A stretch of 26,449 bases of DNA from Deltaproteobacteria bacterium UBA5756 (GTDB lineage: Bacteria > Desulfobacterota > Syntrophorhabdia > Syntrophorhabdales > Syntrophorhabdaceae), in the NCBI GenBank assembly GCA_002418985.1, contig DIFE01000038.1, forward strand, positions 1 to 26,449. Reading direction: 5' to 3'. A program made the position numbers and the translations under genes. Below are positions 1 to 7,610 of the stretch, in pieces. Under the pieces are notes generated by a model, which worked only from the letters and a program-made list of their open reading frames with translations, did not search any database and had not been told where the DNA came from. How positions within the stretch are numbered: the first letter of the stretch is position 1; every line of letters begins with the position of its first letter.

Positions 1-2
1 TC

Positions 3-31
3 TTGACACACCAAACTAAAAATACTATAAG
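3..31 (+). promoter_or_regulatory. Sigma-70 promoter of the tRNA-Leu gene
   Basis: A perfect -35 box TTGACA (3-8) and a -10 box TATAAG (26-31) are separated by exactly 17 bases. The -10 box ends 32 bases before the mature tRNA, which fits a short 5' leader removed by RNase P. Confidence 0.85.
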
Positions 32-63
32 CCGCCCAGTTTATTCCGTTATTCAAACATTGG

Positions 64-148
64 GCCTGGGTGGCGGATTAGGTAGACGCAAGGGACTTAA
101 AATCCCTCGGTCCTCGCGGCTGTACGAGTTCGATTCTCGTCCCAGGCA
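64..148 (+). tRNA. tRNA-Leu (anticodon UAA)
   Basis: The acceptor stem GCCTGGG (64-70) pairs with CCCAGGC (141-147), and A148 is the discriminator base. The anticodon stem AGGGA/TCCCT encloses the loop CTTAAAA, giving anticodon TAA, which reads UUA. A long variable arm and the T-arm motif GTTCGATTC are present, as expected for the class II tRNA-Leu. CCA is not encoded. The gene is 85 bases long. Confidence 0.97.
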
Positions 149-204
149 TTAAAACATCGATATGCTCCGAATCGTATTGGCCTTTCTCCTGATACCCGGG
201 ATAT

Positions 205-250
205 AGCCTCCTCTGAATTCTTTATCGGCTTTAAGAGGCTTTCTTTCTTC
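205..250 (+). terminator. Possible terminator after tRNA-Leu
   Basis: AGCCTC (205-210) can pair with GAGGCT (235-240), and the stretch after it (TTCTTTCTTC) is T-rich. The 24-base loop is long and the T-run is interrupted, so this is a weak call. No gene is convincing between 149 and 317. Confidence 0.35.
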
Positions 251-317
251 CAAAACCGGCGAGAAGTGAATATGTGGAGGGCATCCCCAAAATTGATGCA
301 GGCTCAAAAGACAATCC

Positions 318-1091
318 TCATTGAACACGCATCCAGATGATGCCCAGATATTCATGGATGGCGATTTCCATTTTTCCCAGGGAACCGGTGCTGGGGAAGA
401 ACACACCGGGGTTGAATTGCGATTGTTTGTGGACCATGTAGCTCGTTGGTGCCGGGATCGGGTCCATGCCGTATTTGCGAAAAAGGGCCATCGACCTGGG
501 CATATGAATGGCCGAGGTCACAAGAATGAACTGACTACGGCCAACGATGTTTGAGATCATTTTTGCCTGATCCGCCGTATCCAGAGACTTGTTTTCGCAG
601 ACTATATCTTCTTCCCTTATCCCCATCAGCCGGGCTATCTTCGCAAGCGTTTCCGCCTCCGGTGTGCGAAATACGGATCCGCCGGAAAGAATGAGCCTTG
701 AGCCGGGAAGTTGACGATAGAGGTTCACGCCTTCCAAAAGACGGGTCAGCGACGCCGGGGCAACCTGGTTGGAAATGGGTAAACGTGGATCGGGTATATT
801 GCCGCCTCCCAGGATCACTATCCATTTAATATCGTTGGTTCTTTGAATATTTTTAACATCAAGCAAGGGGAGGTAACGGTTTTCGAGAGACACAATAAGA
901 TGGTCTGCCAGAAATCCGAAACTTGCGAACAGAAGCAGGCCCGTTCCCAGGGTAACAAAGATTTTACCTAAGAATTGGCGTTTGGTTGCCCACAAGAGAA
1001 TCAAGCCACTCACCATCAGGGCTGACACGATGGACAAGGGCAGGATAAAGAAGGAAATAACGTTTTTTAGAATGAATATCGTATTGACCAT
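318..1091 (-). CDS. ElyC/YdcF-like DUF218 envelope protein
   Basis: This 257-residue membrane protein belongs to the DUF218 (SanA/YdcF/ElyC) superfamily. It resembles E. coli ElyC, an inner-membrane factor tied to peptidoglycan and lipid-carrier metabolism at low temperature. Two N-terminal membrane segments come first (about residues 8-33 and 38-60), followed by the soluble DUF218 fold. Family motifs visible are IVILGGG, the N-P-x-S-R-L-I-L-S-G-G type strand, and LVTSAIHMPRSMALF. The start is the ATG at 1091, preceded by GGAGTA at a good distance; the frame stays open 31 codons further up, but that part has no family resemblance. No partner gene is nearby. The family match is clear, the exact role is not. 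Confidence 0.85.
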   Translation of the reverse strand: MVNTIFILKNVISFFILPLSIVSALMVSGLILLWATKRQFLGKIFVTLGTGLLLFASFGFLADHLIVSLENRYLPLLDVKNIQRTNDIKWIVILGGGNIPDPRLPISNQVAPASLTRLLEGVNLYRQLPGSRLILSGGSVFRTPEAETLAKIARLMGIREEDIVCENKSLDTADQAKMISNIVGRSQFILVTSAIHMPRSMALFRKYGMDPIPAPTSYMVHKQSQFNPGVFFPSTGSLGKMEIAIHEYLGIIWMRVQ

Positions 1092-1337
1092 CAGTACTCC
1101 AAATTTATTCTTATCTTTTGTTCCAACGGGATTACTTCTGGCACCCTGGTAAAATGAGATAAATACTACTACACAATACCGCATTTATCATTTCTATTCT
1201 TGGCCTGTTCCAATAAACCGGTCCATGTTCCGTTCTACGGTTGGTTTTGCCTCCTGCCGCCCCCCTTTTTCTTGAGGTACAGCCAGGGTACCTGCCATCC
1301 TCTGGATCATGAGGCGTTCAATGTAAATAGGGTCTCC

Positions 1338-1366
1338 TTTCAATCCCCCTGACCCCGTGCTATAAT
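1338..1366 (+). promoter_or_regulatory. Extended -10 promoter upstream of the 54-residue ORF
   Basis: A perfect TATAAT (1361-1366) is preceded by TGC, an extended -10 element. The -35 region (TTTCAA, 1338-1343, spacing 17) is weak, as is usual when an extended -10 is present. It lies 42 bases before the ATG at 1408. The remaining bases between 1092 and 1337 show no convincing gene. Confidence 0.65.
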
Positions 1367-1407
1367 CTGCTCGCCGGCACAAACAACGGTAGAAGGAGTG
1401 AAAAAAG

Positions 1408-1572
1408 ATGGATGAGAAAGCTTTGAGAATCGAGGCTCTGAAAACTGCGGTAGAGATAACAAAGGTCTACGCTGGATCAGGGAACAAACTGAGCGGTTAC
1501 CCGGTAGAGAAGGAACTTCAAAATGTCTATGACAAGCTGGTTGAACTGAGAACGGAAATCGAGAAGCTCTAG
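1408..1572 (+). CDS. Small uncharacterised protein (54 aa)
   Basis: This ORF is too short for most gene lists but has every expression signal. AGGAG (1394-1398) sits 9 bases before the ATG, a promoter with a perfect TATAAT lies upstream, and a stem-loop follows. The product starts MDEKALRIEALKTAVEITKV, ends in EKL, and is rich in Glu, Lys and Leu. It is predicted to be two helices joined by a Gly/Ser/Pro-containing turn (GSGNKLSGYP). There is no signal peptide, membrane segment or cysteine. I do not recognise the family. The coding call rests on the signals and on helix-like composition. Confidence 0.65.
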   Translation: MDEKALRIEALKTAVEITKVYAGSGNKLSGYPVEKELQNVYDKLVELRTEIEKL

Positions 1573-1628
1573 GAATCCGCGTATCACGGGAGAGGAACTG
1601 TGCTATTTCATCAGGTGACTTCGGTGCT

Positions 1629-1660
1629 CCTCCCCCCAAAGTTTTGGCAAAACGGGGAGG
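1629..1660. terminator. Stem-loop between convergent genes
   Basis: CCTCCCC (1629-1635) pairs with GGGGAGG (1654-1660), and an inner stem GTTTT/AAAAC closes a GGC loop. It lies between the plus-strand small ORF and the minus-strand receiver gene, a sensible place for a shared terminator. There is no good T-run on either side. Confidence 0.5.
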
Positions 1661-1693
1661 CGAGATGTAATCCAGACCCCGGTGAGCGGAGGA

Positions 1694-2119
1694 CTACGAG
1701 CGCAACCCCCGTCCTACCGCTTCTTCCAGGCCCTTCAATCCCAGCGGTTTAGGAATGGCCGCTCCAAACCCGGCAGCCCTTATCTCTTCTTCCAGGGACG
1801 GCTCGATGGCTCCTGCATAGAGCAGGACCGGAAAACCCGGCTTTATGCGCCTGAAACGCACCGCTAGCTCCAACCCTGTTAGCTCAGGTGCAGCGGGAGA
1901 ACTCTTTCGCATACTCCGGACGGGAAGTTCCGGCATAACCGGTTCAACTATGGCAAGGTCGAATTTGTTGGGGTCTTCAGAAAACGTTTTCAACGCCGCC
2001 AGGCTCTGTGTCTCACCCTGTGCGCTATAACCCAATCGCTCAAGCATTTCAACGGTCAGTTTCGTGATATCTTCGCCGTTGTCTACGACCAGGACATGTA
2101 ATTTTCGTCGGGAAGCCAT
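1694..2119 (-). CDS. Stand-alone degenerate response-regulator receiver domain
   Basis: This 141-residue single-domain protein has a CheY-like fold: LHVLVVDNGED at strand 1, DLAIVEPVMPE at strand 3, PVLLYAGA at strand 4 and AIPKPL at strand 5. The conserved Lys (K124) is present. Key phosphorylation residues are altered. The phosphoacceptor Asp is Glu (E59), the second acidic-pocket Asp is Asn (N14), and the Thr/Ser switch position is Ala (A102). About 15 extra residues (65-79, rich in Pro, Ser and Arg) interrupt the loop just after the phosphoacceptor site. No output domain and no kinase gene are adjacent. It probably acts as a phosphorylation-independent or phosphomimetic protein-interaction module. 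The start is the ATG at 2119; the ribosome-binding site (AGAGAG) is modest. Confidence 0.8.
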   Translation of the reverse strand: MASRRKLHVLVVDNGEDITKLTVEMLERLGYSAQGETQSLAALKTFSEDPNKFDLAIVEPVMPELPVRSMRKSSPAAPELTGLELAVRFRRIKPGFPVLLYAGAIEPSLEEEIRAAGFGAAIPKPLGLKGLEEAVGRGLRS

Positions 2120-2231
2120 AATAACTCTCTTTTCTGTTGGGAGCGGCTGGCAGAAGCCCCTCGGTTCTGGTGACTTTCAGGAAATGGCAGAGGATCAACT
2201 CGATAGACCAAACTCGGGAGAATCTGGAGAA

Positions 2232-2263
2232 GAAAAGGCAGGCCGGGAGTATCCCAACCTGCC
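2232..2263 (-). terminator. Intrinsic terminator of the cold-shock gene
   Basis: Read on the minus strand, GGCAGG pairs with CCTGCC and GGGA with TCCC around a three-base loop, followed by TTTTCTT. The stem lies 10 bases after the stop codon of the cold-shock gene. Confidence 0.9.
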
Positions 2264-2272
2264 CTGTTAGGC

Positions 2273-2473
2273 TTAGCCTTTTACGACGTTGGATGCGGCG
2301 GGACCTTTCGGGCCGCTCACAACATCAAAGCTTACCGTTTCGCCTTCGTTGAGTGATTTGAACCCGCTATCCTGGATGGAAGAATAGTGTACAAACACAT
2401 CCACACCGTCATCCTTCGTGATGAAACCGAAACCTTTTGACTCGTTGAACCACTTCACTGTACCTTTTGACAT
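2273..2473 (-). CDS. Cold-shock protein, CspA family
   Basis: This 66-residue single cold-shock domain is an RNA/ssDNA chaperone that melts mRNA structure. The protein begins MSKGTVKWFNESKGFGFI. The RNP1 motif (K-G-F-G-F-I) and RNP2 motif (V-F-V-H-Y) with their surface aromatics are intact, and the length is standard for the family. AGAGGT sits 9 bases before the ATG. The gene stands alone, with its own promoter about 110 bases upstream and its own intrinsic terminator. The long AT-rich untranslated leader is typical of cspA-type genes whose mRNA structure senses temperature. Whether this copy is cold-induced cannot be read from sequence. Confidence 0.97.
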   Translation of the reverse strand: MSKGTVKWFNESKGFGFITKDDGVDVFVHYSSIQDSGFKSLNEGETVSFDVVSGPKGPAASNVVKG

Positions 2474-2587
2474 ATTTACTACCTCTTTATTAGAATTTGA
2501 AGGATACGGACATATGTTGGGAAGATACTACAAAAATAAAATTTCCGCAGTTACTACTAACTAATGCTTCCGAAACTTCTGACTAGA

Positions 2588-2616
2588 ATTATCGCATAAA
2601 AATAATATGATTTCAA
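2588..2616 (-). promoter_or_regulatory. Promoter of the cold-shock gene
   Basis: On the minus strand, TTGAAA (2611-2616) and GATAAT (2588-2593) are 17 bases apart, with TGC directly before the -10 box. Transcription would start near 2581, leaving a leader of about 108 bases. Confidence 0.8.
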
Positions 2617-2697
2617 TATATTTCAATCAAACGCATTTGGGACGTCAGCCCCCTTGCCCTGTTTCTGCATGTTTGCCGCAGACAGATGGCCGGGGTT

Positions 2698-3003
2698 CTA
2701 TTCGATGACCGTTCCTTTGCCGGTCTTCTGATATTCGAGTACGACATGCTCGGTGAACGCCCCTCTCGCCTGAGAATTGGCTTGAAATCCACGCAGGTTG
2801 CACCAGGCGATAAATGTTTCCGGGTCGAAGTCCACGCGAATAGCGATATTACCGGCACGCTTAACCTCTTCGCGTTGCCTATTCACCAGGGTTTTCCAGT
2901 CTTCAAAAGTGGCGGGCATATCCTTCGAATCGGTAAAGATCGCGAATGCCCTGCGGTAGGCAGCCTCATCATTAAACCAAAGAATTCCTATGATATAGTT
3001 CAA
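2698..3003 (-). CDS. Small uncharacterised cytoplasmic protein (101 aa, TTG start)
   Basis: The frame is open further upstream, but a strong AGGAGG eight bases before a TTG codon (3003-3001) fixes the start, giving M-N-Y-I-I-G-I-L-W-F-N-D. The protein is soluble and of mixed charge, with segments AYRRAFAIFTD, TFEDWKTLVNRQREEV, VDFDPETFIAWCNLRG and QARGAFTEHVVLEYQ. It looks like a compact alpha/beta domain of a type seen as conserved hypothetical proteins in anaerobic delta-like bacteria. I cannot name a function. It is divergent from the PilZ gene, with about 150 bases between them. Confidence 0.75.
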   Translation of the reverse strand: MNYIIGILWFNDEAAYRRAFAIFTDSKDMPATFEDWKTLVNRQREEVKRAGNIAIRVDFDPETFIAWCNLRGFQANSQARGAFTEHVVLEYQKTGKGTVIE

Positions 3004-3154
3004 TTTGATTACCTCCTTTCGTTCATCGGGAACCAGCCCCTCCATTAGAATACAGTTACAAGAGGCTTTAAGCAAGTGTCTCCAGTCTGAACTCCTTAAT
3101 AAAACCGGCCGGATGGCGATTATATAGTTCAGGGAGACCACCCGGAGGTCGAGT

Positions 3155-3838
3155 GTGTCTCAAATGTTACGTATGGCAGAGACCGGCAATCAAGCAGTTC
3201 AACATCAGAAAGAGCATCTCGGCGTCGAGTTGGGGATAATGCTTCGCCTTCAACTGAGGGGAGCGAAGGACACCTGGAAGAGCACCCTTGTAGGTATGGT
3301 GAGAGACCGTTACCTTATCGCCGAAATACCTTCCATACCCGGGCTCTGGGTGAAACTCTACCAGACGAACAATATCATAGTCCGCTACCTCCACAGCGGA
3401 AAGGTTTACGGGTTCTACGCTACGCTCATGGGAGCCATGAACGAACCTTTTCACCTGGCTTTCCTCTCCTATCCCGAGAATGTCGAGGTAGTGAACCTCA
3501 GGAAGTCCGAGAGGGCGCCATGCATGATCCCCGCTCTCATATCGGTGAACAACGCTTCACATGAAGGTGTCTTTACGGACGTAAGCGAAGGCGGATGCAG
3601 CTTTCTCTTCGACCAATCCGACAGCCCGGGGGCAGCTATAAGTGTAGGTGAAGAGGTTACCTTTTCGACACGGCTCATTGGTTCATCAGACGTGCAATCC
3701 ATCAAGGCAACAGTAAGGAACATCAGGCTCGGGGATAAAAGAACGTTCATAGGTACGCAGTTCCATGATCTCGATGACAACCTCCTGCAGTCCATCCGCA
3801 CGTACATGGAAAAAGTCGGAACACTCGATGCGCCGTGA
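3155..3838 (+). CDS. YcgR-like PilZ-domain c-di-GMP receptor
   Basis: This 227-residue cytoplasmic protein has an N-terminal beta-rich region (about 25-110) like the YcgR/PilZN domain, followed by a PilZ domain. The two c-di-GMP binding signatures are intact: R-K-S-E-R (116-120, the RxxxR motif) and D-V-S-E-G-G (142-147, the D/NxSxxG motif). YcgR-type proteins act as c-di-GMP-dependent brakes on flagellar motors or as regulators of secretion and adhesion. No flagellar or cyclase gene is in view, so the target is unknown. The start is a GTG at 3155, chosen because GGAGG lies six bases before it; an in-frame ATG at 3164 is too far from that site. Confidence 0.9.
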   Translation: MSQMLRMAETGNQAVQHQKEHLGVELGIMLRLQLRGAKDTWKSTLVGMVRDRYLIAEIPSIPGLWVKLYQTNNIIVRYLHSGKVYGFYATLMGAMNEPFHLAFLSYPENVEVVNLRKSERAPCMIPALISVNNASHEGVFTDVSEGGCSFLFDQSDSPGAAISVGEEVTFSTRLIGSSDVQSIKATVRNIRLGDKRTFIGTQFHDLDDNLLQSIRTYMEKVGTLDAP

Positions 3839-3872
3839 CAGAAGCCCGTCCGCCGCTCTACCCTGTCATATT

Positions 3873-3887
3873 TCACGATAATCGTGA
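3873..3887. repeat. 15-base palindrome, operator-like
   Basis: TCACGAT-A-ATCGTGA is a perfect inverted repeat with a one-base centre. It lies 34 bases after the PilZ stop codon, in the 308-base stretch before the transporter. It could be a binding site for a dimeric regulator. Apart from a weak T-rich stem-loop near 3980-4015, nothing else is evident in this stretch. Confidence 0.4.
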
Positions 3888-4146
3888 CGACCGATCATGT
3901 CTTGTCGATATTATGCAACATATTCTTTGGCACACATGAGAGAAGCTCCTTTCGCCTATGTTTGTGATTGAGATACATTCCGCGAGGCGCTCATGCCCGT
4001 TTTTGCCTCTCTCTTTTAGGTAACCCTATAGTTTCTGTTGTTCATCATTTACAGGCCGGCTGACTTGTGATAAGAGTTTGCAAACCTTCGAAAGGCGAGG
4101 CACAGTCTTCCTGCCTGCGGGTGCCGACCTGAAGTAGTAAAGCGGC

Positions 4147-5490
4147 GTGCCGGACGTTTCCCAGCCAGTAAAACACAACAACGATTGGGAGGAGATCACA
4201 CTGCATTCTGCGTCTGGAGAGAACCAAGACGACCCCAAGGGGACCCGGGCCGCATCCACCGCCTCAATACAACAGCCTGAACTGGTGCTGGACCGGAAGC
4301 GGCATAATGTCCTGGTACTCGTTCTTGCGGGCATAACGGCTATCGGTCCCTTTGCGACGGACATGTATCTTCCCGGTTTTCTTGCCATCGCCAGGGGGCT
4401 GAAGACGGATATTGCCCGTGTGGGACTTTCGCTCACGAGTTATTTCATTGGGGTTTCCATCGGCCAGATAATCTACGGCCCCTTATTGGACCGTTACGGA
4501 CGGAAGAAACCGCTGATGCTCGGGCTCCTTGTCTATACAGCAGCCTCCGTCGGTTGCGCCCTCTCGTCGACCATTCACGTCCTGGTGGCAATGCGCTTTC
4601 TCGCCGGTTTCGGCGCATGCGTCGGAATGGCGGGCAGTCGGGCGGTTGTGCGTGACCTGTTTTCCGGGACCGAGATGGCCCGTATGTTATCTCTGCTGAT
4701 GATGGTCTTCGGCATCGCACCGATCGTTGCCCCCACCATAGGGAGTTTCGTGGTGTCTGCATTCGGCTGGCAATATATTTTTCTGGTCCTTGCGGCTATC
4801 GGCCTCCTCGTCTTTTTGGCCATGAGCAAATTTCTCCAGGAGACCAAGGGCCACGATGCTTCCATCTCTTTACACCCGAAAAACGTGATGCTGGAATATG
4901 TTGAGGTGTTCAGGAACAGGGCATTCGTCACGTACGGACTTCTCGCGGCGACCGCAACGGCCGGGTTCTTCGCCTACATCGCCGGATCAGCCTTTGTCTA
5001 TATGGGCCTGCTCGGGTTCACGGAAACGGAATTCGGCTTGATATACGGAGGAAACGTGATCGGCCTGGTACTGTCAAACCAGGTCAACAGGATCCTGCTC
5101 AAAAAGTACAGCGCTGCGCAAATTTTACGGACAGTGACGGCAGCCCAATTCCTTCTCATAATGTTCCTGGTGATAGGAGGGTTGGCGGGGTTCGTTGGGA
5201 AGGCGGCGATCCTGGGCCTCATCTTCTGCTACCTGTTCGGCTTCGGCTGTGTCACGTCCAATGCCGTTGCGCTGGCGCTGGAGCCCTTCACGAGAAATGC
5301 GGGCACGGCTTCGGCGCTTATCGGAAGCCTCCAGATGGTGGGAGGGGCCGTGTCATCGGGATTGTTAAGCTACCTGCATGACGGGACGATCGTGCCGATG
5401 GCATCGATGATGGCCGGGTGTACATGCGTCGGGCTTCTGCTGCTCTTCGGCTCCGCGCTGATCGTCAATAAAGCCCCTCGAAATCCATAG
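4147..5490 (+). CDS. Bcr/CflA family multidrug efflux MFS transporter
   Basis: This is a drug:proton antiporter of the major facilitator superfamily with 12 predicted membrane segments. The first, ITAIGPFATDMYLPGF, is the Bcr/CflA hallmark. Motif A between segments 2 and 3 reads YGPLLDRYGRKKPLM, and MVFGIAPIVAPTIG matches motif C of the antiporter group. The start is uncertain. The GTG at 4147 opens the frame, giving about 50 residues before the first membrane segment, which is long for the family, and it has no ribosome-binding site. A strong GGAGGAG (4188-4194) sits six bases before an in-frame CTG at 4201. No regulator gene is adjacent. The family call is secure and the substrate unknown. 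Confidence 0.93.
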   Translation: MPDVSQPVKHNNDWEEITLHSASGENQDDPKGTRAASTASIQQPELVLDRKRHNVLVLVLAGITAIGPFATDMYLPGFLAIARGLKTDIARVGLSLTSYFIGVSIGQIIYGPLLDRYGRKKPLMLGLLVYTAASVGCALSSTIHVLVAMRFLAGFGACVGMAGSRAVVRDLFSGTEMARMLSLLMMVFGIAPIVAPTIGSFVVSAFGWQYIFLVLAAIGLLVFLAMSKFLQETKGHDASISLHPKNVMLEYVEVFRNRAFVTYGLLAATATAGFFAYIAGSAFVYMGLLGFTETEFGLIYGGNVIGLVLSNQVNRILLKKYSAAQILRTVTAAQFLLIMFLVIGGLAGFVGKAAILGLIFCYLFGFGCVTSNAVALALEPFTRNAGTASALIGSLQMVGGAVSSGLLSYLHDGTIVPMASMMAGCTCVGLLLLFGSALIVNKAPRNP

Positions 5491-5520
5491 CCGTTGTCAA
5501 ACCGACCTTCACCCTCGACG

Positions 5521-6330
5521 TTACCTCGGCACTATTTCGCGCCTATAATCGGTTAGTGAACTCGCGGGCGACTCTGAGGGGGTCCAAACGTAAAATTTCG
5601 GGCTCTTCAGCTGCTTCTTCTGACTATCTGAATATTCGTAGCTAAACATGTTATGGGCAGGCACGGCGCCCCATGAGCTTGCATGCAGGCGATGGTCCGC
5701 TTGTGTCTCGGGGCTATGTTCGTTTCCATCTCTCAACAGCGGGCCCTTGCCCGAAAACTGTATTTGCGGGGGCATCGGAAAGGCTATCGCCACATGATCG
5801 CGCGAAACTGCAACGACAATTATTCCCCGATTAGCCCGTTCCTGGACGTCCTCTTCTCTCAATTCATTCCAATCGGTCCTGTCAGCTTCTATCTTTGACT
5901 TTATCTGCGCGGCTCTCAGACCTTTCTTCCATGCTCCCCTGTCAGCCGGCAAACCCAATTTCTTGAGTTCTTCTCCCACCCCTTGAAAGAAAAAGTTGCA
6001 CACTAATCTGGGCTGCAAATCCTTATGATATCCCCCTTTGGGACGATTCAGCTTCTTTGTCACCGTGTCCATTATATGAACAAGATTGGCGGCGGCCGGG
6101 GGGAAATTCACGTCCTTCGGCTTTCCCTCCTTCGCCGGTTCCGTCACGCGCACGCAAACACCGTCGCGGTTCTCAAATCCGGGGATACAGCGACAATGGA
6201 CGACGTTATCCTTTTCGGCAACGGGCGCAGAGTTCGGGGGACACCCCTGTGCCCCGGCTGGTTGAATTTGTGCAGTCGCCGCAAGCCCGATCATGACGGC
6301 ACCCGCAGCTAAAAGAAGTGATGGCTTCAT
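5521..6330 (-). CDS. Exported protein with four-Cys module and possible NlpC/P60-like amidase fold
   Basis: This is the fourth gene of an operon of exported proteins, and its ATG follows the stop codon of the preceding gene directly. A signal peptide (about 1-28, A-G-A-Q cleavage) is followed by a small Cys-rich module (C30, C46, C48, C59) that looks EGF- or TIL-like. A C-terminal region then contains L-V-C-N-F-F-F-Q-G-V (Cys111) and, later, S-R-D-H-V-A-I-A-F-P (His179). A Cys in a hydrophobic helix start followed by a His in a beta strand is the pattern of papain-like amidases and peptidases (NlpC/P60, CHAP). That would make it a periplasmic or secreted peptidoglycan-active enzyme. The fold is an inference from motif order only. 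Confidence 0.7.
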   Translation of the reverse strand: MKPSLLLAAGAVMIGLAATAQIQPAGAQGCPPNSAPVAEKDNVVHCRCIPGFENRDGVCVRVTEPAKEGKPKDVNFPPAAANLVHIMDTVTKKLNRPKGGYHKDLQPRLVCNFFFQGVGEELKKLGLPADRGAWKKGLRAAQIKSKIEADRTDWNELREEDVQERANRGIIVVAVSRDHVAIAFPMPPQIQFSGKGPLLRDGNEHSPETQADHRLHASSWGAVPAHNMFSYEYSDSQKKQLKSPKFYVWTPSESPASSLTDYRREIVPR

Positions 6331-7170
6331 CTATTTGTCCAATACGTAGATCTTTTCTTTGAGTTTGATCTCGGCCCGCTTGAACTCCTCGACGGCCGCG
6401 TTCAGTTTCGACTGCGCCTGTTTGACATCGTTCTGCGTTGCCGCACCGGTATTCGCTCTGGTTGTCGTCATGGCGAGCGCGGCGTCCGCATTCGCAAGTT
6501 TGTTGTAGGAAATAATCTCAGCCTCCCGCAGCGCCCTGACCTCCGGGTTGCCCATAAACCTGTCGACGGCGGCGGCCGGCATGGGTTTCAGAAACTCCTG
6601 TTTGGGGAGTTGGAGCCGCGGCGCCGTCAGGCTTTGCGTACCCTTATCGAACAGGTTCTGCAGTGTCACGAGGCTCTGCTGGATCTGGGGGTCTTGCGGA
6701 TCTCTCCGGCGTGCTTCTTCGAGATACGCCCTCGCGCGAGCAAGATCGCCGTTCCTCATCGCGAACTCGCCCTTCTGCCTGAGAGTTATGGGGGTATCGG
6801 CGATTGTGTTAAGCTGACTGGCAAGCTTCGGGTCCACTGGAGACAACCCCGCCATCTGCGAACCTTCAGCGCTGGGATGGCGCCAGACGATAACGGGCGG
6901 GCCCATGATGATGGCGCGTCCCCCGCCGCCGCTCGTTGTCCCGGGACACGGCTTGCCCACAGGAAAGCCCCCGACCAGCGTGCCGTTTATCCAGCACTGT
7001 GTGCTCACGGGTGTTCCATTGACGGCCCAGGCACACGGCGAATCGACCACCACGGCAAGGAACAGCGACAGGATCATGATACTCATCGCTGCAGCTTTAT
7101 TCCATCTGTCTTCTCGCCCTGTGACACGGCGGGGGTGCTCCCCCGTCCCCCCAGAAAAAGGTCGGTCCAT
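6331..7170 (-). CDS. Exported TPR/coiled-coil protein
   Basis: This is the third gene of the operon of exported proteins. The start at 7170 is chosen because that ATG nearly touches the stop codon of the gene before it (7172-7174). The frame is open slightly upstream, and an ATG at 7086 would give a shorter signal peptide. The hydrophobic segment MSIMILSLFLAVVVDSPCAW-A is a signal peptide. The mature part has a short Gly/Pro-rich region with two Cys, a TPR-like helix pair (EFAMRNGDLARARAYLEEA, then a D-P-Q-D-P-Q helix), and a long charged C-terminal helix likely to form a coiled coil. It probably acts as a scaffold for its operon partners. The family is not recognised. Confidence 0.75.
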   Translation of the reverse strand: MDRPFSGGTGEHPRRVTGREDRWNKAAAMSIMILSLFLAVVVDSPCAWAVNGTPVSTQCWINGTLVGGFPVGKPCPGTTSGGGGRAIIMGPPVIVWRHPSAEGSQMAGLSPVDPKLASQLNTIADTPITLRQKGEFAMRNGDLARARAYLEEARRRDPQDPQIQQSLVTLQNLFDKGTQSLTAPRLQLPKQEFLKPMPAAAVDRFMGNPEVRALREAEIISYNKLANADAALAMTTTRANTGAATQNDVKQAQSKLNAAVEEFKRAEIKLKEKIYVLDK

Positions 7171-7171
7171 T

Positions 7172-7606
7172 TCAATACCTGGCTCGGGCACGCATGGTCA
7201 CCTGAGTCGCTCCTTGTCTGGGGAACATGGCAACGGTGTACGTCCCGCGCGGCAAGCTAACGGATCTCGTGTCAACGCCTCCGACAGTCACGCGAAGAAT
7301 CGGCTGTCCTGACGGCTTTTCGCCCGCACTGATCGCCTGCCATTGATCCTCTGTGATCACCATCAGCAACACCTCTTTCCCCGATTGAACGGCAACGTCG
7401 AAGAAAACCGTCGCCTGCTGGGGAACGAAAAGGTTCGAGGCCGCGCCATTATCGGAAAGGGTCACGTTCTGATTGAGGAGCATGCGATCCGAGGGTCCGA
7501 CGGGAATTGAATCGAGAGGACCGGCAAGAACCTGGTCCGTCATAAGAAAAAGTCCGCAGATAATGACAACAACGGCCCAGCCAGCCCGAAGAAACCGGCG
7601 TGCCAT
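7172..7606 (-). CDS. Exported beta-rich protein, paralogue 2
   Basis: This 144-residue protein starts at the ATG at 7606, four bases after the stop codon of its paralogue, so the two are translationally coupled. A signal peptide (MARRFLRAGWAVVVIICGLF...VLA) leads to a mature sequence beginning G-P-L-D-S-I. The body is beta-rich with V-F-F-D-V-A-V-Q-S-G-K-E-V and a central L-M-V-I-T-E strand, ending in a Y-T-V-A-M strand. These match the neighbouring gene at equivalent positions, so the pair arose by tandem duplication. The fold resembles a small beta sandwich, such as a pre-peptidase C-terminal-like domain, but that is only an impression. Function unknown. Confidence 0.8.
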   Translation of the reverse strand: MARRFLRAGWAVVVIICGLFLMTDQVLAGPLDSIPVGPSDRMLLNQNVTLSDNGAASNLFVPQQATVFFDVAVQSGKEVLLMVITEDQWQAISAGEKPSGQPILRVTVGGVDTRSVSLPRGTYTVAMFPRQGATQVTMRARARY

Positions 7607-7610
7607 CAGG

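Noticed and set aside
149..406. Minus-strand open frame after the tRNA
   Set aside because: It overlaps the end of the ElyC-like gene, has no family resemblance, and no ribosome-binding site is evident.
3106..3141. A repeat of the L-N-Y-I-I start of the TTG-initiated gene upstream of it
   Set aside because: Only about 10 bases match (ATATAGTTCA), with no shared ribosome-binding site, so it is probably chance.
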